Shown: positions 1 to 11,352, counted from the stretch's first letter. The stretch: DNA of 64,000 nt from JAVVHH01 sp963848035 (GCA_963848035.1 CAWKCD010000001.1:1612001-1676000), one strand, 5' to 3'. The notes: generated by a model from the letters alone, not told the origin. Translations and numbers: made by a program.

Positions 1-231
1 TGGTCGGCCAAACGCTACGAGACCTTGACCGCGCTGCTCCTCGCCGTGCCGGTCACGTGGCGTTACTTCGTCAAACATCGGCTGTTCGCAGCCATGAAGG
101 GCAGAGTCGCGCCGCAAGATGGCGGCAGGCAGGATGTGGTGAGCGCCTATGCGGCGCTGGTGGAGCAATTCCCCGACCTGGCGCCACCGCCCGAACTTCT
201 TCTGCTGGAAGCGGCGCACGCGGCCGAATGA
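1..231 (+). CDS. 3' end of an unrecognised gene (partial)
   Basis: The frame is open from the first base of the window and encodes the last 76 residues of a protein, so its true start lies upstream. The fragment opens with a hydrophobic stretch (ALLLAVPVTW) followed by a basic segment (FVKHRLFAAMKGR) and an acidic, leucine-rich tail. No family is recognised. Its TGA (229-231) overlaps the ATG of the next gene in an ATGA arrangement, so the two are probably translationally coupled in one operon. Confidence 0.55.
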   Translation, partial: WSAKRYETLTALLLAVPVTWRYFVKHRLFAAMKGRVAPQDGGRQDVVSAYAALVEQFPDLAPPPELLLLEAAHAAE

Positions 232-1388
232 GCGCGCTGTTCTCGCCGTTCACGCTGCGCGGCGTCACCTTCCCGAACCGCATCGTGATCGCGCCGATGC
301 AGATGTACAAGGCGGCCCCGGACGGGCTGGCGACCGATTGGCATTTCCAGCATCTGGCCAAATACGCCGTCGGCGGCGCCGGCACGGTGATGACGGAAGC
401 GCTGATCGTCGACCCGGTGGGCCGCAACACCTATGGCGATCTCGGCATCTGGTCCGACGCGCATGTCGCCCCGCTGGCGCGGATCGCCACGTTCCTGAAA
501 TCGCAGGGCAGCATTCCGGCGGCGCAGCTTCACCATGCGGGGCCGAAATCATCGCGACAGCGCCCCTGGGAAGGTCTTGGTCCGCTGGGCGACGTGGAGG
601 CTGCGCGGGGTGAGCCGCCGTGGCAACCGGTGAGTTCCGTTGCCGCCAAGACGATCGAGGGTTGGCATCAGCCGCGCGCGATGTCCGTGCCGGAAATCAG
701 TCAACTCGTGCACGATTACGGGGCGGCGGCCGGCCGGGTCGCGCGCGCCGGGTTCGAGGTGTTGGATATCCACGCCGCCCACGGCTACCTCATTCATTCC
801 TTCCTCTCCCCGGTCGCGAACACACGCAACGACGAGTATGGCGGCGATCTCGAGGGGCGCATGCGCCTGGCGATCGAGATCGCGCAGAGCGTGCGCGCAC
901 ACTGGCCCGAGGACCGGCCATTGTTCTTTCGGCTCTCCTGCGTCGATTGGCGTCCCGATCTCGACCGTCGAACCGATGGGTGGACGATCGAGGACAGCAT
1001 CACCTTGTCCCGCCGCCTCCAAGGTTGCGGCGTCGACCTCATCGACTGTTCATCCGGCGGGATCCGAGCCGAGAACTCGATCATGGATTTCGTCAAGACA
1101 CGCACGAAATTGAAACGGGGCCACCAGGTGCCGTATGCCGAGGCGATCCGCGCCGAGACCGGCATTCCGACCATGGCCGTCGGTGTGATCTTGGACGGTC
1201 CGCAGGCCGACGCGATCCTGCTGCGCGGACAGGCGGACCTGATCGCCATCGGCCGGGAGGCGCTCATCGATCCGCATTGGGCGCTGCACGCGGCGCAGGC
1301 GCTGGGCGATGACAAGGATTGGCAGCGTTGGCCACCGTCATACGGCTGGTGGCTCGAGTTGCGCGAGCGTATCGGCATTGAAGTCTGA
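228..1388 (+). CDS. Old Yellow Enzyme-family NADH:flavin oxidoreductase
   Basis: A predicted FMN-dependent NAD(P)H oxidoreductase of the YqjM-like branch (386 aa), a cytosolic TIM-barrel enzyme that reduces activated C=C bonds; the physiological substrate is unknown. Family marks are the N-terminal FPNRIVIAPMQMYKA segment, QLHHAG near residue 100, the active-site HAAHGYLIHSFLSP with its His pair, the NDEYGG-LEGR segment after it, and the C-terminal phosphate-binding ADLIAIGREALIDP. The ATG at 228 is preferred because it gives the usual OYE N-terminus and overlaps the previous stop by four bases. A longer upstream in-frame start at 57 would add an arginine-rich extension in another gene's coding sequence and is rejected. 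Confidence 0.9.
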   Translation: MSALFSPFTLRGVTFPNRIVIAPMQMYKAAPDGLATDWHFQHLAKYAVGGAGTVMTEALIVDPVGRNTYGDLGIWSDAHVAPLARIATFLKSQGSIPAAQLHHAGPKSSRQRPWEGLGPLGDVEAARGEPPWQPVSSVAAKTIEGWHQPRAMSVPEISQLVHDYGAAAGRVARAGFEVLDIHAAHGYLIHSFLSPVANTRNDEYGGDLEGRMRLAIEIAQSVRAHWPEDRPLFFRLSCVDWRPDLDRRTDGWTIEDSITLSRRLQGCGVDLIDCSSGGIRAENSIMDFVKTRTKLKRGHQVPYAEAIRAETGIPTMAVGVILDGPQADAILLRGQADLIAIGREALIDPHWALHAAQALGDDKDWQRWPPSYGWWLELRERIGIEV

Positions 1389-1594
1389 TCCTGCCGACCT
1401 TGCGGCGCGCAACGTGCCGATAAACTTCCACAAGATCCTTCATACCGTACTAAGGGATTGACCTCTCCTCGCCTGGCGATCGGCGATCCGCAAAGCGCCT
1501 TTTTGTTGCGCTGAACGGTCATTTTGGAATTTGCTGTGCGCCGCACCCGGATCACACCATCCGGACCGTGCTGCATTGAGTAAGGAGTTGGCAA

Positions 1595-3112
1595 ATGGCC
1601 CGGTTCTCCAAGCGGCAGAGTGCGGCGGCAAAGATTCTCGCTGGATCGATCGTGTTGGCCAACGGGCACGCGATCGCGCAGAAGAGTGGAACGGTGGTGC
1701 TCGCCGAGATCTTCGGGCCGCGTGCCGGCTTCGCGCTCGAAACCGACGACGCGCAGATCCTGACCAAGGCGGGTTGTCTCGAGATGCTGACACGGGTCGA
1801 TTTCGACGGGACGGTGAAACCCGGCCTCGCCACGAGTTGGGTACAGAGCGCGCCGACCACGTGGGACTTCGCGCTCCGCGCGAATGTTCGTTTCGCAGAC
1901 GGCACTCCGGTCGATGCCGAGACCGTGGCAAGCGGGCTCAGGCGGACGCTTCGCGCAGCGGCCCCCGCCCGCGCGTTCTCATCCAAGCTCGTGAGCGAAA
2001 TCATTGCTCTTGACGATCATACAATTCGACTCGTCACGCCGGCCCCAAGCGTGCTGGTGCCGCTTCGGATGGCCAACCCCAATACCGGGATTCTGTCGCC
2101 GGCCGCGTTCCGGGGCAACGGCGTCAATCCCGTGAACGCCTGCACCGGGCCGTTCAACGTCGTCGAGGACGTGCCCCGGCAAATGCTCAAGCTCGAGCGC
2201 AATGAGCATTACTGGGGAGGTCCGGTCGGATACGAGCGGGCCGAGCTGCGCTATGTGCCCGATGGCCAGGTCCGGGCGACGATGGTGCAGACCGGCGAGG
2301 CGCAGATCGCAACGGCCCTCCCGGTCTCGGTGTTCCGCGAGGTGCCGAAGACGCTGACGGTGAAGAAGACCGAATTGCCGCGGACCACCTCGCTGTATCT
2401 CAATACGGCCAAACCACCGTTCGACGATGTGCGCGTCCGGCAGGCGATCCAGGCCGGTATCGACACCACCGCGATCGCCGGCAGCGTGTTCGAAGGTCTT
2501 GCCAATCCCGCAACCGGACCATTCGCGCCCGGCGAATTATGGGCCCCGGGCAACGCCCGGCCGATCGCCGCCGATCCAAAGAAATCGCGTGACTTGCTGG
2601 CCGCCGCCGGCATCAAGCCGAATACGCTCAAGATGCAGATCTGGGCCTATCCCGAGCGCGCCGAATTGCCCGACCTCGCCTCGGTGCTGCAGGCCGAACT
2701 CGGCGAGATCGGCATCCTCGTCGAGGTCAAGGTCGCCTCATACTCGTCACTCGAGCCCGACTTGCTCGCCGGCAAATTCGACGGGGTCCTGCTGTCGCGC
2801 AGCCATCTGACCGACGTGCCGGACCCTGGCGCCTTCCTGCTGGCCGATTATGGGTGCAAGGGCGGCTACAACCTCTCGCATTTCTGTGATGCCGCGCTCG
2901 ACGCGAAGATCAACACGGCCGTCGCTCTCACCGAGCCGATGGAGCGCTACGAGAACTATCGCGATATCGCCGAAATGCTGCAGCGTCAGGCGGTGTCGAT
3001 CTTCCTCGTGCACGAACAGCAGCGCGACGCCGTCAGCAAGAGCGTTCACAATTTCCGAACCCATCCGCTGGGCCACTACATGCTGACGAAGGATCTCGCG
3101 CCAACAGAGTAA
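1595..3112 (+). CDS. ABC transporter solute-binding protein, family 5 (peptide/nickel class)
   Basis: A periplasmic solute-binding protein (505 aa, SBP_bac_5) that would deliver substrate to the permeases encoded immediately downstream. The N-terminus has a basic start and a weakly hydrophobic secretion signal ending near AHAIAQ at about residue 29. Family marks are the VKPGLATSW segment, VRFADGTPVDAETV, the NEHYWGG motif, and DVRVRQAIQAGID in the second lobe. AAGGAG lies seven bases before the ATG, which supports the start. The family includes oligopeptide, nickel and metallophore binders. The copper and Ni/Co genes nearby make a metal complex possible, but no residue seen here decides it. 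Confidence 0.88.
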   Translation: MARFSKRQSAAAKILAGSIVLANGHAIAQKSGTVVLAEIFGPRAGFALETDDAQILTKAGCLEMLTRVDFDGTVKPGLATSWVQSAPTTWDFALRANVRFADGTPVDAETVASGLRRTLRAAAPARAFSSKLVSEIIALDDHTIRLVTPAPSVLVPLRMANPNTGILSPAAFRGNGVNPVNACTGPFNVVEDVPRQMLKLERNEHYWGGPVGYERAELRYVPDGQVRATMVQTGEAQIATALPVSVFREVPKTLTVKKTELPRTTSLYLNTAKPPFDDVRVRQAIQAGIDTTAIAGSVFEGLANPATGPFAPGELWAPGNARPIAADPKKSRDLLAAAGIKPNTLKMQIWAYPERAELPDLASVLQAELGEIGILVEVKVASYSSLEPDLLAGKFDGVLLSRSHLTDVPDPGAFLLADYGCKGGYNLSHFCDAALDAKINTAVALTEPMERYENYRDIAEMLQRQAVSIFLVHEQQRDAVSKSVHNFRTHPLGHYMLTKDLAPTE

Positions 3113-3121
3113 CGTGCCGCA

Positions 3122-4069
3122 ATGCTACGCTTTCTGTTGCTCCGCACCGCGATCTTGATCGGCATGCTCGCGGTCGTCTCCGCCATCGCGTTCGCCATCC
3201 CCTATCTCCAGGGCGGTGATCCGGTGCGCGACATCATTCACGCCCGCGTCTCGGATCAGAACATCGATGCAGCGGCCGTCGAGGGTCTTCGGGTTCAGCT
3301 CGGCCTCGACCGGCCGCTCACGGTGCAATATGCGAGCTGGGTCGCGGATCTGCTGCGAGGGGATTTCGGTCTTTCTTTTGCCAGTCGGACGCCGGTCGCA
3401 GCCTCGATCGGCTCGGCCCTGCTGATCTCGGCGATCCTCGCCGTCTCCGCGCTGCTGGCCGCGTTGCTCGTGGCGCTGCCCCTCGGCACCCTGGCGGCGC
3501 TACGGGCTGGTCGGTGGTTCGATGCCGGCGTGATCGTGCTGACCCAGGCCTTGGTCGCGCTGCCGGAATATTGGCTCGCGCCGGTCGGCATCCTCGTCTT
3601 CGCGCTGCAACTCGGGGTGCTTCCGTCGGCGGGATGGGATTCGTGGCGCTCATTGATCCTGCCGGTGGCCGTTCTCTCCCTGCGGCCGATGGCCTATCTC
3701 ACCCGTGTCGCTCGCGCCTCGATGATCGACGTGCTGGATGCGCCGTACATCATGGCCGCCCGTAGCCGCGGCCTTGGTCTCGGTCAGACGCTGCTTCGGC
3801 ATGGTCTGCGCAACGCCATCCTCCCGGTCCTGACCCTTCTGGCCTTGTGGCTGGCCGGGCTGCTCGGCGGGTCCGTGGTGGTGGAGGTGATCTTCGCGAT
3901 CCCTGGCATGGGGCGCCTGATGTACGACGCCGTCATCGATAAGGACCTGCCGATGCTGCAGGCTGGCCTGATCTGCATCGTCGGCCTTTCGATCGTCATC
4001 AATACGGTGATGGATCTGCTGTATCTCGCGATCAATCCTTCGCTGCGGCCCGGCCATGTCGGAAGCTGA
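3122..4069 (+). CDS. ABC transporter permease, DppB-like
   Basis: The first inner-membrane permease of the dpp/nik-type importer (315 aa). It starts with a membrane helix (LLLRTAILIGMLAVVSAIAF), followed by the periplasmic LGLDRPLTVQYASWVADL and DFGLSFASR-type segments typical of DppB. The cytoplasmic EAA loop that docks the ATPase is visible around residues 200-220 (AARSRGLGLGQTLLRHGLRN). It begins nine bases after the binding-protein stop and overlaps the next permease by 14 bases, so the operon order is binding protein, permease, permease, ATPase. Confidence 0.92.
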   Translation: MLRFLLLRTAILIGMLAVVSAIAFAIPYLQGGDPVRDIIHARVSDQNIDAAAVEGLRVQLGLDRPLTVQYASWVADLLRGDFGLSFASRTPVAASIGSALLISAILAVSALLAALLVALPLGTLAALRAGRWFDAGVIVLTQALVALPEYWLAPVGILVFALQLGVLPSAGWDSWRSLILPVAVLSLRPMAYLTRVARASMIDVLDAPYIMAARSRGLGLGQTLLRHGLRNAILPVLTLLALWLAGLLGGSVVVEVIFAIPGMGRLMYDAVIDKDLPMLQAGLICIVGLSIVINTVMDLLYLAINPSLRPGHVGS

Positions 4070-4889
4070 GGCCGGGTTCACCAAGATGCCGGCGCTGCGG
4101 CCCGGATTGCTCCTGAGTGGCGTCTTGGCTCTGGCGATCCTGTGCTGCCTCGCATGTGCGCCGATGATCACGTCGTTCGACCCGGCGCGGCAGGATATCC
4201 TGCACCGTTTCGCCGCGCCGAGCGGGCTGCATTGGCTCGGCACCGACCATCTCGGCCGCGACGAGTTCAGCCGCACGCTGTACGGCGGCCGCTTCTCCGT
4301 CGCGATCGCGGCGATCAGCCTCGTCCTGTCGGTGACGGTCGGCGTTCTGCTCGGCGTCGTCAGCGCGCGCGCGGGAGGCTGGGTGGACGAGGTGATCATG
4401 CGCGCGGTCGACCTCTTCATCTCGTTCCCGGACGTGATCGTGGCGCTGTTCCTGGTCGCCATTCTCGGGCCCGGCTATGGCACGCTCATCCTCGCGTTGA
4501 CGGCCGTGAGCTGGACGCCGTTCGCGCGCATGATGCGCGGGCTCGCGCTCGACATCACGCGCCGCGACTACGTGAGGGCCGCCGAGCTGATGAATTGCTC
4601 GCGCACCTTCATCGCTTGGCGGCACGTGGTCCCGAACGCCATCCGTCCGGTGACGGCGGTAGCGCTGCTGCGCTTCGGGCATAAGCTGATCGTCGTCGGC
4701 GGCCTGTCCTTCCTGGGACTCGGCGTGCAACCACCGCTGTCGGATTGGGGCTCGATGCTCGCGGAATCGCGGCGCTACATGGACCGGGCACCGATGCTGG
4801 TGCTGGCGCCTGGTCTGGCGATCTTCGTGACCGCGCTCGTCGTGACGATGCTCGGGCAAGCTCTCGAAGCGCGGCGGTCGCGTTATTAA
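4056..4889 (+). CDS. ABC transporter permease, DppC-like
   Basis: The second permease subunit (277 aa). It carries the DppC-type N-terminal helix, the DPARQDILHRFAAPS segment leading to HWLGTDHLGRDEFSRTLYGG (the family's nearly invariant GTD-LGRD motif), and the EAA loop (AAELMNCSRTFIAWRHVVPN) near residues 175-195. The start ATG lies inside the end of the previous gene. The stop TAA shares its last base with the ATG of the ATPase gene (TAATG), indicating tight translational coupling. Confidence 0.93.
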   Translation: MSEAEAGFTKMPALRPGLLLSGVLALAILCCLACAPMITSFDPARQDILHRFAAPSGLHWLGTDHLGRDEFSRTLYGGRFSVAIAAISLVLSVTVGVLLGVVSARAGGWVDEVIMRAVDLFISFPDVIVALFLVAILGPGYGTLILALTAVSWTPFARMMRGLALDITRRDYVRAAELMNCSRTFIAWRHVVPNAIRPVTAVALLRFGHKLIVVGGLSFLGLGVQPPLSDWGSMLAESRRYMDRAPMLVLAPGLAIFVTALVVTMLGQALEARRSRY

Positions 4890-6893
4890 TGCTGGCGGTT
4901 CGGGGTCTCGAGGTCGGGTTCGGCCGTGAGCGGGTTCCGGCGCTGGCCGGGTTGGACTTGTCGATCGGGGCTGGCGAGACGGTCGCGCTGGTCGGCAAGT
5001 CCGGCAGCGGCAAGAGCCTCACCGCGTTGTCGATCATGCGGCTGCTGCCGCGAGGTGCTGCGGTTCGCGCCGGCAGCGTTGCGTTCGATGGTCAGGATGT
5101 GCTGGCGATGGGCTCGCCGCGGCTGAACCGTTTACGCGGCGGCGAGATCGCGCTGCTGTTCCAGCAACCGCTCGCCATGCTCGATCCGAGCGCCACGGTC
5201 GGCAGCCAGGTGGCGGAGGCGGTGCGTCGGCACGGCAACCTGTCGCGGCGCGACGCCGCCGATCGCGTTGATCGAGCTGTTCCGCGAGGTTGGCATCCCC
5301 GCGCCGGAAGCGCGTGTGAAGGCTTACGCGCATCAGCTTTCCGGCGGCCTCGCGCAGCGTGTCATGATCGCGGCGGCGCTCGCCGGCAATCCGCGCCTGC
5401 TGATCGCCGACGAACCCACGACGGCGCTCGACGTGACGATCCAATTGCAGGTCTTGCGGCTCCTGGCCGCCCAGCGCGAACGCCGCCGCTTGTCGACCCT
5501 GCTCATCACCCACGACCTCGCCGTCGTCGCGGCGCTCGCCGACCGGATCCTGGTGCTCTATGCGGGCCGAGTGGTCGAGGAGGGGGCCCGGGACGATATC
5601 CTCAAGCGGCCGCAACATCCTTACACCCAAGCGCTCGTGCGCGCCTCGCTGCTGCGGGCGGAGCCGGACGGACGCCTGTTCGCATTGTCCGGCGCCCTCG
5701 ATCGGGAGGCGCTTACCAGCCCAGGATGCCGTTTCCGATCCAGGTGCGGCACCGCTGATGCGCTCGACCTGCATCATCAATGCTCGGCCCATGAGCCGGC
5801 TCTGGCCGAGCACGGCCCGCCCGGCCACCGGGTTCGATGCTGCGCGCCGGGAACGGCGTCGGCGGCGTTGCCGGCGCCGGCGGACCAAGCGGTGCGGCCG
5901 GCCCCGCAGTTTGTCGCCATCGCGACGCTGCGAGCGGTCAGCAAGCACTACCGGCTCGGGCCTTTCACCGTTCGATCGGTGGAGGGCGTCGATCTGGTCA
6001 TCCGTCAGGGCGAAGCGCTCGGCCTGGTTGGCGAGTCCGGCTGCGGCAAGAGCACGCTCGCGCGGCTGCTGCTGAACATGCAGACGGCAACCAGCGGCGA
6101 TATCCATGTGGTCGGACAGGACGTATCGCGCATCGGGCCTGCCGAACGGCGGCAGCTCCACCGCGACGCGCAGCTCGTGTTCCAGGACCCGGCCGGCGCG
6201 TTCGATCCGCGCATGCGCCTCGGCGAAAGTCTTCTCGCGCCGCTCACCCACAACCGGATCAGCGCTTCGGCGGGACGGCGCGCCTCCGTGCTGGCCGCGA
6301 TGCGCGACGTCGGTCTCGACGACGGCTTTTACCACCGGCTGCCGCGCGAGTGCTCCGGCGGACAACTCCAGCGCGCCGTGATCGCGCGCGCGCTGCTGAT
6401 GTCGCCGAGGCTGCTGATCTGCGACGAGCCGACATCCGCGCTCGACGCCTCCATCCGCGCGCAGATCCTCAACCTGCTCGGCGCGCTGCGCACCACGCGG
6501 GACCTGACGCTGTTGATGATCACGCATGATCTGCGCGTGGTGCGGCATCTCTGCGATCGGGTGGCGGTGATGTACATGGGCGAGATCGTCGAAATGGCCG
6601 AGACCAGCGCCCTGTTCGCGCACCCCGCACACCCCTACACACAGGCGCTGATCACCGCTTCGATGCTGGAGGAGCACGGCCTCGAGGGCGCCGGCTTCCC
6701 GGTCCGGGGGGAACCGCCGAGCCCGCTCGCCTTGCCGTCCGGTTGCCGGTTCCGTACGCGTTGCGGGTTCGCGGACGAACGCTGCGCCGCGGAACATCCG
6801 CCGCTGGCGGAGATCGCCGAGGGGCGCGCCGTCCGCTGTTGGCATTGGTCTGCCGCAATGGCGGAAACGGCGCAGCCGGCGCCGTTCGTCTAG
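4889..6893 (+). CDS. Fused DppD-DppF ABC ATPase, interrupted by a one-base frame break near 5270
   Basis: Two oligopeptide-type ATPase domains in one polypeptide, predicted to energise the importer encoded upstream. Domain 1 has Walker A GKSGSGKS, Q-loop LLFQQPLAMLDP, signature LSGGLAQRVMIAAAL and Walker B LLIADEPTTALD. Domain 2 begins near 5930 with Walker A GESGCGKST, signature CSGGQLQRAVIARAL and Walker B LLICDEPTSALD. Both end with the cysteine-containing oligopeptide/dipeptide C-terminal module (CRFRSRCG, CRFRTRCGFADERC). The frame changes at about 5268-5270. Dropping one base there joins DAADRV to IELFREVGIPAPEA and gives a 667-residue protein. I infer a sequencing indel rather than two genes, because nothing else is disturbed. 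Confidence 0.85.
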
Positions 6894-6907
6894 ACCGACA
6901 TTGGCGC

Positions 6908-6932
6908 TTGACCTTCCCACCGTGGGAGACCT
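6908..6932 (+). promoter_or_regulatory. CueR-type (MerR-family) operator/promoter upstream of copZ
   Basis: TTGACC at 6908-6913 serves as a -35 and runs into an interrupted palindrome at 6911-6932 with half-sites CTTCCCA and TGGGAG around CCG. This matches the layout of copper-responsive MerR-family promoters, where the regulator binds an over-long -35/-10 spacer. A candidate -10 (GAAGCT, 6933-6938) follows after 19 bases but is poor. The cognate regulator is encoded at 9700-10149. Confidence 0.65.
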
Positions 6933-6965
6933 GAAGCTCGCCGCCGTCAACCAGGAGCTTCCACC

Positions 6966-7217
6966 ATGTGCGGCTGTAGCAACTCCCAAACTCAAACCTC
7001 CGCGCCGGCGACAGTCGTGGGTGTGACCTTCTCCGTCGAGGACATGACCTGTTCGCACTGCGCCGGCACCATCCGGAACGCGCTCAAGACCGGGATGCCC
7101 GGCACCGAGTTCGCGGTCGACCTGGAAAACCAGCGCGTGACGGTCACCGGCGACCCGGCGGTGGCCGAAGCCGTCATCCGCGACGCAGGCTACGAGCCGG
7201 TGCTCGTCACGCATTAA
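6966..7217 (+). CDS. copZ: Heavy-metal-associated (HMA) domain copper chaperone, CopZ-like
   Basis: A small cytosolic metal chaperone (83 aa) with one HMA ferredoxin-like fold. The metal site MTCSHCAG is at about residues 29-36, and the second half GDPAVAEAVIRDAGYEP is typical of the fold. An extra CGC motif near the N-terminus (MCGCSN) could add thiol ligands. It probably hands Cu(I) to the ATPase encoded next. GGAGCTT lies just upstream of the ATG. It is flanked by CueR-like palindromes on both sides, the second overlapping its stop codon, so copper induction is inferred. Confidence 0.88.
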   Translation: MCGCSNSQTQTSAPATVVGVTFSVEDMTCSHCAGTIRNALKTGMPGTEFAVDLENQRVTVTGDPAVAEAVIRDAGYEPVLVTH

Positions 7218-7239
7218 AGCTTTCCATGATGGGAAGCCT
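7218..7239 (+). promoter_or_regulatory. Second CueR-type palindrome, upstream of copA
   Basis: A 22-bp element with half-sites CTTTCC and GGGAAG around ATGAT. It has the same length and spacing as the element upstream of copZ and matches it at about 15 of 22 positions. It begins one base after the copZ stop, and the copA start is at 7276. The -35 is weak (TAAAGC). It would allow copA to be induced independently of copZ. Confidence 0.55.
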
Positions 7240-7275
7240 CGCCATATCCGTATGGGACTGCTTGAGGAGCCCTCG

Positions 7276-9699
<2,424 letters not shown>

Positions 9700-9703
<4 letters not shown>

Positions 9704-10149
9704 ACATCGGCGAGGCTGCCCGTGCGTCCGGGGTGTCGGCCAAGATGATTCGATATTACGAGAGCATCGACCTCATCGATCCGCCGCAACGCACCGAAGC
9801 CGGCTATCGCGTCTACACTGACCGTGACGTGAACATGCTGAAGTTCATCGGCCGGGTGCGCGAATTCGGAGTGCCGATGGAGCGCGTGAAGCTCCTGGTC
9901 AGCCTCTGGAAGGATCGCAGCCGTGCCAGCCGTGACGTCAAGCGCTTGGCCCTGCAGCAAGTCGCCGAACTCAGGTCCCGGATCACCGAGCTATCGGCGA
10001 TGGCCGACACGTTGCAGACACTGGCCGATCGCTGCGGAGGATCCGACCGACCCGACTGCCCGATCCTGGAAGACCTGGCTCGCGGCCCTGCGCATCCGAC
10101 GGCCCGTCGGGGCAACTTGCGCGACGGAGCAAAACGTCCGCTGCCTTGA
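9700..10149 (+). CDS. cueR: CueR-like copper-responsive MerR-family regulator
   Basis: A transcriptional activator (149 aa) with an N-terminal winged-helix DNA-binding domain (NIGEAARASGVSAKMIRYYE), a long dimerisation helix and the metal loop CGGSDRPDCPIL. That loop matches the two-cysteine CueR signature for Cu(I)/Ag(I)/Au(I). A GTG start at 9700 overlapping the copA TGA gives the canonical short N-terminus; a GTG at 9685 would add five residues. The expected targets are the two palindromes at 6911 and 7218. The C-terminal 25 residues after the metal loop are basic and variable. Confidence 0.9.
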
Positions 10150-10176
10150 CCATATCCTGCCCGGGGGGATAGGATA
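10146..10176 (+). promoter_or_regulatory. CsoR/RcnR-family operator overlapping the rcnA promoter
   Basis: TTGACC (10146-10151) and TAGGAT (10170-10175), 18 bases apart, form a promoter. Between and over them lies an inverted repeat (TATCCT at 10153 and AGGATA at 10171) centred on a C3-G6 run. Operators of RcnR/CsoR-type repressors typically have a G/C tract flanked by AT-rich inverted ends. The candidate regulator is encoded at 12042-12356 at the end of the same cluster. The -35 overlaps the cueR stop codon. Confidence 0.6.
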
Positions 10177-10202
10177 GCGCCGTTCGATCGTAGGACGCGG
10201 TG

Positions 10203-11324
10203 ATGACGCCTCTTTCCGACCTCGTTCAGCAAGGCGCCGGCTCCAGTTGGCTGTTCATCCCGACCGCGATCGTGCTCGGCGCACTTCATGGGCTCGAACC
10301 CGGCCATTCCAAGACGATGATGGCGGCCTTCATCATCGCCGTGCGCGGCACGGTCGGGCAGGCGGTCCTGCTCGGGATTGCTGCGACGTTGTCGCACACC
10401 GCCGTGGTCTGGGGCGTGGCGCTAGGCGGCATGTATTTGTTCTCGGGCTTCGACGCCGAGGCGACCGAGCCGTACTTCCAAGTCGTTTCCGCGGTGCTGA
10501 TCATCGCGATCGCGACGTGGATGATCTATCGCACCTGGCGCGAGCAGCAGGAGATCGAGGCGGCGCGGCTGATCGGCGAGCAGGCCGCCGCCTCCCGTCC
10601 GGCGATGCGCCAGATCGACACCGGCCACGGCCATGTCGGCCTCGAACTGCTGCGCGACGACAGCACCGGTGCGGCGCGCTGGCATCTGGCGATGTTGACC
10701 GGGCAGAGCTGGGCCGCCGAGAACGTCACGATCGCGACCACGCGCGGGGACGGCCGCCGCAAGGTGTTCGCGCTGACCCAACGCGAAGGTCATCTCGAGT
10801 CGGTCGACGCGGTGCCGGAACCCCACGTCTTCACGGCGACCGTCACCTTCGATCATGACGATCACGAACACGATTACGACGTGTCGTTCACCGGCGAGGA
10901 GCAGGCGGCGTTTGAGGCCGCAGCGGCCGAGCCGATGGACGCGCATTCCCGCTCCCACGCGAACGACATCAAAAAGCGTTTCGTCAACCGGCAGGTGACC
11001 ACGGGGCAGATCGTGATGTTCGGCCTGACTGGCGGCCTCATCCCATGCCCGGCTGCGATCACCGTGCTGCTGCTCTGCCTTCAGGTGAAGCAACTCGTGC
11101 TCGGCTCGGCGCTCGTGCTCGCCTTCAGCGTCGGCCTTGCCTTGACCATGGTCACCGCCGGCGTGGCTGCTTCGCTGAGCGTCAAGCATCTGTCCAAACG
11201 CTTCAGCGGCTTCGGCGGATTGGCCGCCCGCGCCCCGTATTTCTCGAGCGCCGTCATCATCTGCATGGGCATCTATCTCGGCGTCGCGGGGCTCCGAGCC
11301 CTCTCGGCCACGGGCGCCATCTGA
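10203..11324 (+). CDS. rcnA: Nickel/cobalt efflux protein, NicO/RcnA family
   Basis: An inner-membrane exporter (373 aa) of the NicO superfamily, predicted to remove Ni(II)/Co(II). The signature HGLEPGHSKTMMAAFI lies in the first membrane region, and a second half has GLIPCPAAITVLLL. A long hydrophilic loop of about 150 residues separates the halves and contains a histidine/aspartate-rich stretch (DHDDHEHDYD) likely to bind metal. Starts at ATG 10203 or the adjacent GTG 10200 are both possible; AGGACG lies upstream. It is followed by an uncharacterised gene and a metal-sensing repressor. Confidence 0.88.
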   Translation: MTPLSDLVQQGAGSSWLFIPTAIVLGALHGLEPGHSKTMMAAFIIAVRGTVGQAVLLGIAATLSHTAVVWGVALGGMYLFSGFDAEATEPYFQVVSAVLIIAIATWMIYRTWREQQEIEAARLIGEQAAASRPAMRQIDTGHGHVGLELLRDDSTGAARWHLAMLTGQSWAAENVTIATTRGDGRRKVFALTQREGHLESVDAVPEPHVFTATVTFDHDDHEHDYDVSFTGEEQAAFEAAAAEPMDAHSRSHANDIKKRFVNRQVTTGQIVMFGLTGGLIPCPAAITVLLLCLQVKQLVLGSALVLAFSVGLALTMVTAGVAASLSVKHLSKRFSGFGGLAARAPYFSSAVIICMGIYLGVAGLRALSATGAI

Positions 11325-11352
11325 CTTCGATTTCCGCACAGGAGGTTCCGCG

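Noticed and set aside
57..227. N-terminal extension of the OYE-family gene from 57
   Set aside because: It lies in another gene's coding sequence, is arginine/alanine-rich and not part of the enzyme family; ATG 228 gives the normal start.
5260..5280. Programmed ribosomal frameshift in the fused ATPase or in copA
   Set aside because: No slippery heptamer with a downstream stimulator was recognised, and the same one-base breaks occur in many unrelated genes, which points to sequence error.
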